7,495 nt of DNA from Alphaproteobacteria bacterium (GCA_023301785.1 JALZUF010000068.1:1-7495), one strand, 5' to 3'. Shown: positions 1 to 5,429, numbered from the stretch's first letter. Notes: generated by a model from the letters alone, not told the origin. Numbers and translations: made by a program.

Positions 1-2
1 CA

Positions 3-1019
3 ACCGGCAATATTGCTATTCCTAACAATGCTTTGGTGAATACATCAGTTATTAACGAACGGACGGTGGAGTTAACTTTTCGAGCTGATAATTTAGATGG
101 TCGGCAAGTTTTGTTTGAAGAAGGAGGTGGCACTAATGCTATTTCACTCTATTTAGATGATGAGAATTTGTACTTTGTAGCGCGTGATGCAGGTGATTTT
201 GGTCCGTTTGACATTAGTATAGAGGTGGAAGCTGGTAAAACTTATCAGGCATCTTTCACCTTAAGTGCCAGTGATAATAGCTTTAAAGGTTACCTTAATG
301 GTGAAGAGGTTGGTGCAGGCTTTATTAATCAAGGGATTTCGGCTCACAGTGGCGCAGTAGCTATAGGACGGAATGCAGGTGGCACGTTTTTCCACGATGG
401 TGCAAATGGTGGTAATGGTGAGTATTTTCAGGGGCAAATTTCCGATTTTGCCTTATATAATTCCGCGTTGACTCAAGATGATTTAAGGGAGCGTTTTGAT
501 ATCACACAATTAGCACAAGCCGATCAGTACAAACAAAATGTTCAAAATATTATAAATCAAGTTGATAGTTTAATTGAGGATTCTGGCTATAGAGGTGTGA
601 ATTTATTAAACAGTGATGATTTTAAGATTGAGCTAAATTCAAGCGGATCGTCTAGCTTATTAATTCAGGGTGAGGACTTAACCTCATCTGGTTTAGGTTT
701 TACAAGTTTTGATTTTTCTAGCTTCGAAGGCATTGATGATGCGTTACTCAGTATCGATAGTGCTAATAATGAAGTTGAACGTTTTGCATCTGGATTGTCG
801 AACGATTTAGGGTTGATTCAAAATAAACAAGATTTTTTAAGCAAGACCGCAAACACCTACAAAGCTGGTGCAGAAGATTTGACGCGCGCAGATTTAGACG
901 AGGAGGGAGCAAAGATTTTGAGTTTGCAAGCAAAACGAGATATTCAGCAAGAAACTCTATCTTTAAGTACGCAAGGATCATCTATTGCTGATTTCCTATC
1001 TCGCAATCCTTTACTATAA
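3..1019 (+). CDS. Flagellin with internal LamG-like domain (5' partial)
   Basis: The frame is open to the left edge, so the gene begins upstream; a TTG at 33 is not a credible start. 338 residues are visible. Visible residues about 1-165 read as a bacterial LamG/concanavalin A-like domain: a beta-rich stretch with RTVELTF, RQVLFEEGGG, KGYLNGEEVG, a GRN/FHDG segment, and the closing signature GQISDFALYNSALTQDDL. From about residue 168 the protein is flagellin. It has a D1 helix (QYKQNVQNIINQVDSLIEDS), the YRGVNLLNSDD hairpin, then the alphaproteobacterial C-terminal D1/D0 helices (SNDLGLIQNKQDFLS, LTRADLDEEGAKILSLQAKRD, LSLSTQGSSIADFL). Flagellins polymerise outside the cell into the flagellar filament; the C-terminal helix normally lines the filament core and is needed for export and assembly. 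The last residues (SRNPLL) extend slightly past the usual leucine/phenylalanine end. I infer that the LamG module is displayed on the filament and may bind glycans or a surface. The N-terminal D0/D1 half is not visible, so a flagellin-like adhesin cannot be fully excluded. Confidence 0.88.
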   Translation, partial: TGNIAIPNNALVNTSVINERTVELTFRADNLDGRQVLFEEGGGTNAISLYLDDENLYFVARDAGDFGPFDISIEVEAGKTYQASFTLSASDNSFKGYLNGEEVGAGFINQGISAHSGAVAIGRNAGGTFFHDGANGGNGEYFQGQISDFALYNSALTQDDLRERFDITQLAQADQYKQNVQNIINQVDSLIEDSGYRGVNLLNSDDFKIELNSSGSSSLLIQGEDLTSSGLGFTSFDFSSFEGIDDALLSIDSANNEVERFASGLSNDLGLIQNKQDFLSKTANTYKAGAEDLTRADLDEEGAKILSLQAKRDIQQETLSLSTQGSSIADFLSRNPLL

Positions 1020-1040
1020 TGTATTAGGGAGTAAGATTTT

Positions 1041-1235
1041 TTAAAAATCAGTGCAGCGACCGCCTTTTTCCCAATCGCCATAACGGGTCGGATCTTTGCC
1101 TTCTTGCCCTCCATATTCCTCATTTTCACCATTAAGGCGGTTCGCACTATCTTTATGCTTTTTAATGTCCTCTTCGCGGTGAAGTGGCTCTTTTGGGGCG
1201 GGAGTGCTTTTAGGGCTTGGCTTTTTCTGATCCAT
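1041..1235 (-). CDS. DUF1674 / SdhAF4-like succinate dehydrogenase assembly factor
   Basis: This is a 64-residue soluble protein on the minus strand. The first 47 residues are rich in Lys, Pro and Glu and look disordered. The last 17 carry the family signature DPTRYGDWEKGGRCTDF (residues 48-64), the hallmark of DUF1674/SDHAF4 proteins. In mitochondria that family binds the flavinylated SdhA subunit and helps assemble succinate dehydrogenase; the bacterial role is inferred from the family. The length is normal for bacterial members. The ATG at 1235 is preceded by a good AAGGAT ribosome site on the minus strand. The gene is divergent from the mutase-fold gene, with 17 bp between the two start codons, so its promoter probably lies inside that gene. 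It converges on the flagellin gene with 21 bp between stop codons. No sdh genes are in the window. From memory, placement near rsmB is common in alphaproteobacteria. Confidence 0.9.
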   Translation of the reverse strand: MDQKKPSPKSTPAPKEPLHREEDIKKHKDSANRLNGENEEYGGQEGKDPTRYGDWEKGGRCTDF

Positions 1236-1252
1236 GTTTAATATCCTTTTCT
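1217..1252 (+). promoter_or_regulatory. Candidate promoter of the chorismate-mutase-fold gene, possibly leaderless
   Basis: TTGGCT (1217-1222), a 16-bp spacer and TAATAT (1239-1244) make a plausible sigma70-like promoter. It lies across the start of the divergent DUF1674 gene. Transcription would start about 6-8 bp downstream of the -10 element, that is at or just before the ATG at 1253. That fits the absence of any Shine-Dalgarno sequence: the preceding bases are ATATCCTTTTCT. The DNA is AT-rich, so a chance match is possible. Confidence 0.35.
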
Positions 1253-1534
1253 ATGACTGAAGTATTAAAGCCTTTGCGCGAAAAAATCGACTCTATTGAT
1301 GACCAATTGGTGAAAATCTTAATTGAACGTGAAAAAATCGTTCAAGAAGTAGCCGTTATTAAAGAAGAGCATGATATCCCTGTTGTGATTCCTGATCGTA
1401 TTGAAAAAGTAATTGATCAAGCAGCCGCGCGCGCCGCAAAAATTGGTGGTAACGAGTATTATATTCGCCAAATTTATAAACGTATTATTGAACTTTCTTG
1501 CGAGCTTGAAAATCAATTAATTGATAAGGCGTAA
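1253..1534 (+). CDS. Chorismate mutase-fold protein (AroQ type; possibly PchB-like)
   Basis: This is a 93-residue all-helical protein of the AroQ chorismate mutase fold. It either converts chorismate to prephenate (Phe/Tyr synthesis) or, as in PchB, acts on isochorismate. Aligning by eye with the E. coli mutase domain, Arg9, Arg26, Lys37 and Arg49 match the substrate-binding Arg11, Arg28, Lys39 and Arg51, and Ser82 matches Ser84. Two positions differ. Glu52 is replaced by Ile50 in the motif IPDRIEKVI, and Gln88 is replaced by Glu86. The PDRIE context resembles the PERV motif of PchB-type lyases and unassigned alphaproteobacterial mutase-family proteins, so the substrate is uncertain. I chose the ATG at 1253 because residues from there match the first helix; an upstream TTG at 1217 would add unrelated residues and run antisense into the DUF1674 gene. 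No ribosome site is visible. Its stop lies 3 bp before rsmB, so the two are probably cotranscribed. Confidence 0.85.
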   Translation: MTEVLKPLREKIDSIDDQLVKILIEREKIVQEVAVIKEEHDIPVVIPDRIEKVIDQAAARAAKIGGNEYYIRQIYKRIIELSCELENQLIDKA

Positions 1535-1537
1535 TTG

Positions 1538-2842
1538 ATGTCTGAAGATAACGGTCTCCACACACGCCAAGTTGCTTTTCAAATTCTTGTCGAAGTTTTA
1601 GGTAAAAAAAATCCTCTTGATCAAACATTGGCGCGTCATAAAGAATTTAATATTCTTGAAGGCCGCGAAAGAAACCTGTGTCGTATGATAGTGGCAACTG
1701 TTTTACGTCGTAAGGGGCAAATGGATAGGCTTATTACGGCGGCGCAAGATAAGCCGCAAGAATTAAGGCCATCCTCAATTTATTATTTACTTTATATTGG
1801 TATTGCCCAACTTATTTTTATGGATGTGCCTGATCATGCCGCCGTTGATGTTACTGTGCGCTTAACCGAAGCGCAAAATATGGAGCGCCAAAAAGGTCTT
1901 ATTAATGCTCTTTTGCGCCGTATTGGGCGCGAAGGAAAAGAAAAAGTTGAAAAACTAGATAGTGTCCAAACGAATGTACCAGCATGGCTTTTAGAAGTAT
2001 GGGTAAAAGACTATGGCCTAACGGAAGCAGCCTTAATCGGTGAGTATTCATTATTAGAAGCGCCGACAGATATAACATTAAAAAACACTGCTCCTGAATG
2101 GACAGAAAAACTTGATGGTGACTTTTTGCCAACGGGTTCATTGCGACGCAAAGTTGGCGGCAGTGTTATTGACTTGCCTGGCTTTAATGAAGGTGAGTGG
2201 TGGGTACAAGACGCTTCTGCGGCTCTCCCTGGGAAGTTAATGGGGAATTTAAACGGTAAATTAGTCATTGATATGTGTGCGGCACCGGGCGGAAAGACAT
2301 CACAGTTGGCGGCTCAAGGAGCGAATGTCATCGCGCTGGATCGTTCAGCAAAGCGTATGGAACGTTTGGCCGAAAATATGGGGCGCCTCGGTTTTGAGGA
2401 TAGTGTTGAAATTGTTATCGGCGATGGTGCGCTTTGGGAAATTGCGGAACCTGTTGACGCCATTTTACTTGATGCCCCTTGCAGTGCAACAGGGACAATA
2501 CGTCGCCATCCAGATGTCATGCACTTGAAATCTATTAAAGATATTGAGCGATTAGGTCAGCTTCAGGCGCGTCTCTTAGAAAATGCGGCAAAGATGCTTA
2601 CAGAAAATGGTGTTTTAATCTACTGCACATGCTCTCTTCAAAAGTCTGAAGGTGAAGAACAAATTGCGCAGTTCTTAAATGATAATTCAAATTTCGAACG
2701 CCAACCAATTACGGTCGATGAAGTCGGCGGCTTATCTGATTTGATTTCAAAAGAGGGGGACCTTCGCATTCTCCCCCATCACCTAAAAGACAAAGGTGGC
2801 ATGGATGGATTTTTCGTTTCGCGGTTGATAAAGAAAAATTAA
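1538..2842 (+). CDS. rsmB: 16S rRNA (cytosine-5) methyltransferase RsmB
   Basis: This cytoplasmic enzyme uses S-adenosylmethionine to methylate one cytosine of 16S rRNA (C967 in E. coli) to m5C. The protein has 434 residues, normal for the family. The N-terminal NusB-like RNA-binding domain covers about residues 6-135, with LRPSSIYYLLYIGIAQL, PDHAAVDVTV and LINALLRRI. The Rossmann methyltransferase domain follows. It has WWVQDASAAL, the SAM motif DMCAAPGGKT (Asp245 to Thr254), motif IV DAPCSATG with Cys315, and motif VI YCTCSLQ with Cys365. By homology to Fmu/RsmB, Cys365 is the nucleophile and Cys315 the release cysteine; both are present, so the enzyme should be active. The ATG at 1538 is preferred over the overlapping TTG at 1535, with a TAAGG ribosome site at 1525-1529. 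It lies 3 bp after the mutase-fold gene and is probably translated from the same message. Confidence 0.96.
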   Translation: MSEDNGLHTRQVAFQILVEVLGKKNPLDQTLARHKEFNILEGRERNLCRMIVATVLRRKGQMDRLITAAQDKPQELRPSSIYYLLYIGIAQLIFMDVPDHAAVDVTVRLTEAQNMERQKGLINALLRRIGREGKEKVEKLDSVQTNVPAWLLEVWVKDYGLTEAALIGEYSLLEAPTDITLKNTAPEWTEKLDGDFLPTGSLRRKVGGSVIDLPGFNEGEWWVQDASAALPGKLMGNLNGKLVIDMCAAPGGKTSQLAAQGANVIALDRSAKRMERLAENMGRLGFEDSVEIVIGDGALWEIAEPVDAILLDAPCSATGTIRRHPDVMHLKSIKDIERLGQLQARLLENAAKMLTENGVLIYCTCSLQKSEGEEQIAQFLNDNSNFERQPITVDEVGGLSDLISKEGDLRILPHHLKDKGGMDGFFVSRLIKKN

Positions 2843-2850
2843 GACATTAA

Positions 2851-2879
2851 TTGCCCTGTGGATAGAATCTCTGTACTAT
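2851..2879 (+). promoter_or_regulatory. Candidate sigma70-type promoter of rpe
   Basis: TTGCCC (2851-2856), a 17-bp spacer and TACTAT (2874-2879) form the best promoter-like pair in the rsmB-rpe gap. The predicted start of transcription is near 2886, giving a leader of about 55 nt before the rpe ATG. The -10 element is one arm of a perfect palindrome, so a regulator bound there would block the promoter. Called by motif only. Confidence 0.5.
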
Positions 2880-2887
2880 AGATAGTA
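2874..2887. repeat. Perfect inverted repeat over the rpe -10 region (operator-like)
   Basis: TACTAT, a 2-bp centre (AG) and ATAGTA form a perfect 6-bp inverted repeat. The centre is too short for a good RNA hairpin, so it is more likely to be read as DNA, for example by a dimeric repressor. I recognise no specific regulator. Short AT-rich palindromes can occur by chance. Confidence 0.45.
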
Positions 2888-2903
2888 TAAGGATTCTCCT
2901 TAT
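2887..2903 (+). promoter_or_regulatory. Perfect 7-bp stem-loop at the predicted 5' end of the rpe message
   Basis: ATAAGGA, a TTC loop and TCCTTAT form a perfect hairpin with seven pairs. It begins almost at the predicted transcription start. Its left arm contains AAGGA, a Shine-Dalgarno sequence at good distance from an ATG at 2902, and the right arm covers the first bases of that ATG. It could hide the ribosome site of the leader ORF or protect the 5' end of the message. Only a short run of T follows, so it is not a typical terminator. Confidence 0.5.
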
Positions 2904-2985
2904 GGTTTTCACCACTAAATTATTCAAGAATCGAGTCTGTTATGGCGAACGATATACGTATTGCACCCTCAATTTTATCTGCTGA
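2902..2985 (+). CDS. Possible 27-codon leader ORF overlapping the start of rpe
   Basis: An ATG at 2902 sits 8 nt after a strong AAGGA ribosome site and opens a 27-residue frame ending in TGA at 2983-2985. It therefore overlaps the first 44 bases of rpe in another frame. The peptide (starting MVFTTKLFKNRVC) has no recognised domain and no biased run of one amino acid, so classic attenuation is not suggested. The ribosome site is better than the one for rpe itself (GAG at 2933-2935). It may be a translated upstream ORF that modulates rpe, or chance. Confidence 0.3.
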   Translation: MVFTTKLFKNRVCYGERYTYCTLNFIC

Positions 2986-3598
2986 CTTTGGCCATTTACA
3001 TGATGAAGTCGCTGCTATTGATCAGGCTGGGGCCGACTATATTCACATTGACGTCATGGATGGTCACTTTGTCCCTAACATCACTTTTGGTGCACCTGTG
3101 ATGAAACATATTCGCAATGCTTCTAAGAAAATTTTTGATGTGCACTTGATGATTGCTCCTGTTGATCAATATTTACAAGATTTTGCCAATGCTGGTGCCG
3201 ACATTATTACAATACATGCCGAAGCTGGACCGCATATCCACCGCAGCTTACAGCAAATCAGAAGTATGGGTAAAAAAGCAGGAATTGCCTTAAATCCTGC
3301 AACACCAACAGATTTTCTAGATTGCATCATTGATGATGTGGATCTGATTTTATGCATGACCGTAAACCCTGGTTTTGGCGGTCAAAGCTTCATACCTGTG
3401 ATTGATAAGATCAAAGATATTCGCGGCCGTATCCAAGCTTCGGGTAATGATATTGATTTAGAAGTCGATGGTGGTATCACACCAGATACGGCGAAGGATG
3501 TTATCGCCGCTGGCGCAAATGTCTTGGTTGCTGGTACGTCTGTCTTCAAAGACGGGCCCGATAAATACGCTGAAAATATTCAAGCATTACGAGGGTAG
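2942..3598 (+). CDS. rpe: Ribulose-phosphate 3-epimerase
   Basis: This cytoplasmic enzyme interconverts D-ribulose 5-phosphate and D-xylulose 5-phosphate in the pentose phosphate pathway. The 218-residue TIM barrel is of normal length and complete. APSILSADF (8-16) provides the substrate-binding Ser10. HIDVMDGHFVPN (35-46) carries metal ligands His35 and Asp37. DVHLMI (66-71) carries His68, MTVNPGFGGQSF (140-151) is the flexible phosphate loop, and EVDGGI (175-180) carries the metal ligand Asp177. By homology, Asp37 and Asp177 are also the acid/base pair. The ATG at 2942 starts directly at the conserved N-terminus; only a weak GAG ribosome site precedes it. The gene has its own candidate promoter in a structured 99-bp leader. 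Twelve base pairs later comes the heparinase-family gene, probably cotranscribed. Confidence 0.97.
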   Translation: MANDIRIAPSILSADFGHLHDEVAAIDQAGADYIHIDVMDGHFVPNITFGAPVMKHIRNASKKIFDVHLMIAPVDQYLQDFANAGADIITIHAEAGPHIHRSLQQIRSMGKKAGIALNPATPTDFLDCIIDDVDLILCMTVNPGFGGQSFIPVIDKIKDIRGRIQASGNDIDLEVDGGITPDTAKDVIAAGANVLVAGTSVFKDGPDKYAENIQALRG

Positions 3599-3610
3599 GG
3601 TTTTTAAATA

Positions 3611-5269
3611 ATGTCCTTACTTTTACTCCACGGATTGCAACAAGAAGTCGTAAAAACGGTTCGTACGCATGCGGGCCGTTTAACTTATAACTCGCCGCTC
3701 TATAATTGGAGCTTAGGCGGAACAGTTCCCGATAGAATATTATTTAGTCCCACTGATCTATGGGCAGGTGATGCCGATAGCGCGCGCTGGCTTATTCATT
3801 CTGGCGCCTTTAGCATCGAAGGAGACCGTTTAGAGCTTCATGATGCTAACTGGACACCTGATAATGTTGAAGATCACTGGATCAGCCACATGCATAGCTT
3901 TGAGTGGATTAGAGATCTACGTGCCTTAGGCGGCGACGCTGGACGTCGATCCGCGCGGGCAATGATTGAAAATTGGATTGATAACCACCAAGGGTGGAAC
4001 GAGATCACATGGCGCTCAGACATAGTAGGTCGTCGTTTAGGGAATTGGTTGTCGGGATATGATTTCTTTGGTGAAAGCGCCAGTGAAGAATTCCAAGATA
4101 TCTTTTTTGAAAGTGTCATGCGTCAACTGCGTCATTTATCTCGTGCTCTGCCTGGTATGCTGAATGGCTTACCTTTGTTATATGCAATAAAGGGTTTGGC
4201 TTACGGTGGTTTGGTATTTGAAGGGCGCGAAGCTTATCTGGAGCAAGCCTTAAATTTACTTGATGAGCAGATTGATAAACAAATTTTGAGCGATGGTGGG
4301 CATATTTCCCGCCAGCCACAACAGCTAATGGAATCTATCCGTATTTTAATTGATATACGGGCAGCTATTCGTCAGGGCGGTTATCCGGCTATCCCTAAAA
4401 TTCAGCACGGTCTAGATCGCGCTGTGCCTGCACTTCGTTTCTTTAGGCATGGTGATGGTGCGTTTGCACTATTTAACAACACGCAAGAATCCACCGCTGA
4501 TAAAATTAAAAATACAATTATGCAGGCCTCCAGCCGTGCAAGAACATTAAACACGTTACCGCATTCGGGTTATGAACGGATTAGTATGGGACGTTCTTTA
4601 TTGTTGGTTGATGTGGGTAAGCCGCCAACATGGCCGCACGACAAGAACGCTCATATTGCACCACTATCGTTCGAATTTTCACATGGTCGTGAACGCGTAT
4701 TCGTTAATTGTGGAACGCACCCAACTTGTCCGCAATGGCAAGATGCACTGCGTTCAACGCCTGCACACAATACCTTAATCGTTGACGACCGTAATATGTG
4801 TGACCTGAATAAAGATGGCTCAATGGGGCATCGTCCTAAATCTATTGTTGTTGATCGCGACGATAAAAAAGATCTTGTTCTTATGGATGCTTGTCACGAT
4901 GGGTACGTTCCAATTAATGGCATTACGCACCGCCGCCGTTTTTATATGGCGGATAAAGGGCATGACTTCCGTGGTGAAGATAATCTAACCTGCGCAACAG
5001 GTCTCGTGACTGAACATAAAGTTGCTCTTCGCTTTCACTTGCACCCAAAGGTTATGGTATCTCTTATTAAGGGTGGTGAAGAAGCTCTGCTTCGTCTTAA
5101 CAACGGAACAGGTTGGCGCTTTACGGTACAAGGTGGCTCATTGGAATTAGATAATAGTATCTATTTAGGCTCTGGCATTCGTCCCCGTAAAACCAAGCAG
5201 CTTGTCATACGCGGTCTTATGGATTCCGATCATGCTCAATTCAAGTGGGCGTTACAGCTAGAAAACTAA
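3611..5269 (+). CDS. Heparinase II/III family protein, no evident signal peptide
   Basis: This 552-residue protein resembles the heparinase II/III-like polysaccharide lyase family common near rsmB in alphaproteobacteria. The N-terminal half (about 90-300) is helical, as in the alpha/alpha toroid, with HWISHMHSFEWIRDL, WRSDIVGRRLGNWL and DGGHISRQP (Asp228 to Pro236). The second half (about 310-550) is beta-rich, with YERISMGRSLLLVDVG, SFEFSHGRERVFVNCG (His358) and RSTPAHNTLIVDD (His386). The AHNT histidine is the likely match to a catalytic-site histidine of heparinase II. The true substrate is unknown; a glycosaminoglycan is unlikely. The N-terminus has only a short LLLL run followed by charged residues, so export by a Sec signal is doubtful, although the family acts on polysaccharides. 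The ATG at 3611 is 12 bp after rpe, with GAGGGTAGGG across the rpe stop as a ribosome site about 10 nt upstream. Confidence 0.88.
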   Translation: MSLLLLHGLQQEVVKTVRTHAGRLTYNSPLYNWSLGGTVPDRILFSPTDLWAGDADSARWLIHSGAFSIEGDRLELHDANWTPDNVEDHWISHMHSFEWIRDLRALGGDAGRRSARAMIENWIDNHQGWNEITWRSDIVGRRLGNWLSGYDFFGESASEEFQDIFFESVMRQLRHLSRALPGMLNGLPLLYAIKGLAYGGLVFEGREAYLEQALNLLDEQIDKQILSDGGHISRQPQQLMESIRILIDIRAAIRQGGYPAIPKIQHGLDRAVPALRFFRHGDGAFALFNNTQESTADKIKNTIMQASSRARTLNTLPHSGYERISMGRSLLLVDVGKPPTWPHDKNAHIAPLSFEFSHGRERVFVNCGTHPTCPQWQDALRSTPAHNTLIVDDRNMCDLNKDGSMGHRPKSIVVDRDDKKDLVLMDACHDGYVPINGITHRRRFYMADKGHDFRGEDNLTCATGLVTEHKVALRFHLHPKVMVSLIKGGEEALLRLNNGTGWRFTVQGGSLELDNSIYLGSGIRPRKTKQLVIRGLMDSDHAQFKWALQLEN

Positions 5270-5273
5270 AAAA

Positions 5274-5298
5274 GAACATTAAAAGAACAAAAGTTCTT
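5274..5298. promoter_or_regulatory. LexA/SOS-like operator upstream of radA
   Basis: GAAC at 5274-5277 and GAAC at 5285-5288 are separated by exactly 7 bp. Read on the other strand this is GTTC-N7-GTTC, the alphaproteobacterial LexA box. The second GAAC is also the left half of a perfect palindrome, AAGAAC-AAAA-GTTCTT (5283-5298), which has the GAAC-N4-GTTC form of Gram-positive LexA boxes. The element abuts the candidate -35 at 5298. The palindrome could also form a 6-bp RNA stem, but no T tract follows. SOS control is inferred from the motif. Confidence 0.5.
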
Positions 5299-5325
5299 GC
5301 AATGCCACTGTATTCACGTTATGTT
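5298..5325 (+). promoter_or_regulatory. Candidate promoter of the micropeptide-radA transcript
   Basis: TTGCAA (5298-5303), a 16-bp spacer and TATGTT (5320-5325) give a fair sigma70-like promoter. The predicted start is near 5332, about 23 nt before the ATG at 5355. The -35 element touches the LexA-like palindrome, so a bound repressor would block it. The -10 is only a partial match. Confidence 0.4.
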
Positions 5326-5354
5326 CTCATTACAAATAAGAAATGAGGACAAAC

Positions 5355-5414
5355 ATGGTTACTTTTATTATCAGCAGTTCATTTATGACTTACCTACTAT
5401 ATCGCTTAGTATAA
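5355..5414 (+). CDS. Possible 19-residue hydrophobic micropeptide ahead of radA
   Basis: An ATG at 5355 follows a strong GAGGA ribosome site (5345-5349) with 5-nt spacing and opens a 19-residue frame, MVTFIISSSFMTYLLYRLV, ending in TAA at 5412-5414. The peptide is almost wholly hydrophobic with one arginine near the C-terminus, as for a very short membrane peptide. radA starts 15 bp later with its own ribosome site, so the two would share a message from the LexA-like promoter. Small SOS-induced membrane peptides are known elsewhere (TisB in E. coli, SidA in Caulobacter), but I see no clear homology to either. A leader ORF for translational coupling to radA, or chance, are the alternatives. 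Confidence 0.4.
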   Translation: MVTFIISSSFMTYLLYRLV

Positions 5415-5429
5415 AAGACGAGGGGCTTA

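Larger units (their letters stand above)
2865..2937. promoter_or_regulatory. Cluster of four GANTC (CcrM-type) methylation sites
   Basis: GAATC at 2865, GATTC at 2892, GAATC at 2928 and GAGTC at 2933 lie within 73 bp of the rpe promoter and leader. My hand scan found 13 other GANTC sites in the whole window, none between 1392 and 2864 or between 2938 and 4329. GANTC is the target of the alphaproteobacterial cell-cycle methylase CcrM, and its methylation state can control promoters through GcrA. Regulation of rpe by methylation is inferred. Confidence 0.5.

Noticed and set aside
1020..1050. AT-rich near-palindrome GATTTTTTAAAAATC between the flagellin and DUF1674 stops as a two-way terminator
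   Set aside because: The centre is a single base, so few stable pairs remain once a loop forms, and there is no GC-rich stem.
1217..1252. Longer start (TTG at 1217) for the chorismate-mutase-fold gene
   Set aside because: The added residues do not match the family and the extension would run antisense into the DUF1674 coding region.
2268..2528. 86-codon plus-strand frame inside rsmB
   Set aside because: It overlaps the SAM-binding and motif IV codons of rsmB in another frame and has no family features.
2839..2850. CtrA-like paired TTAA motif before the rpe promoter
   Set aside because: The two TTAA halves are 4 bp apart, whereas the CtrA site requires 7.
5283..5298. Rho-independent terminator of the heparinase-family gene formed by AAGAAC-AAAA-GTTCTT
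   Set aside because: The stem is AT-rich and is followed by GCAATGCC with no T tract. The operator reading explains the repeat better.
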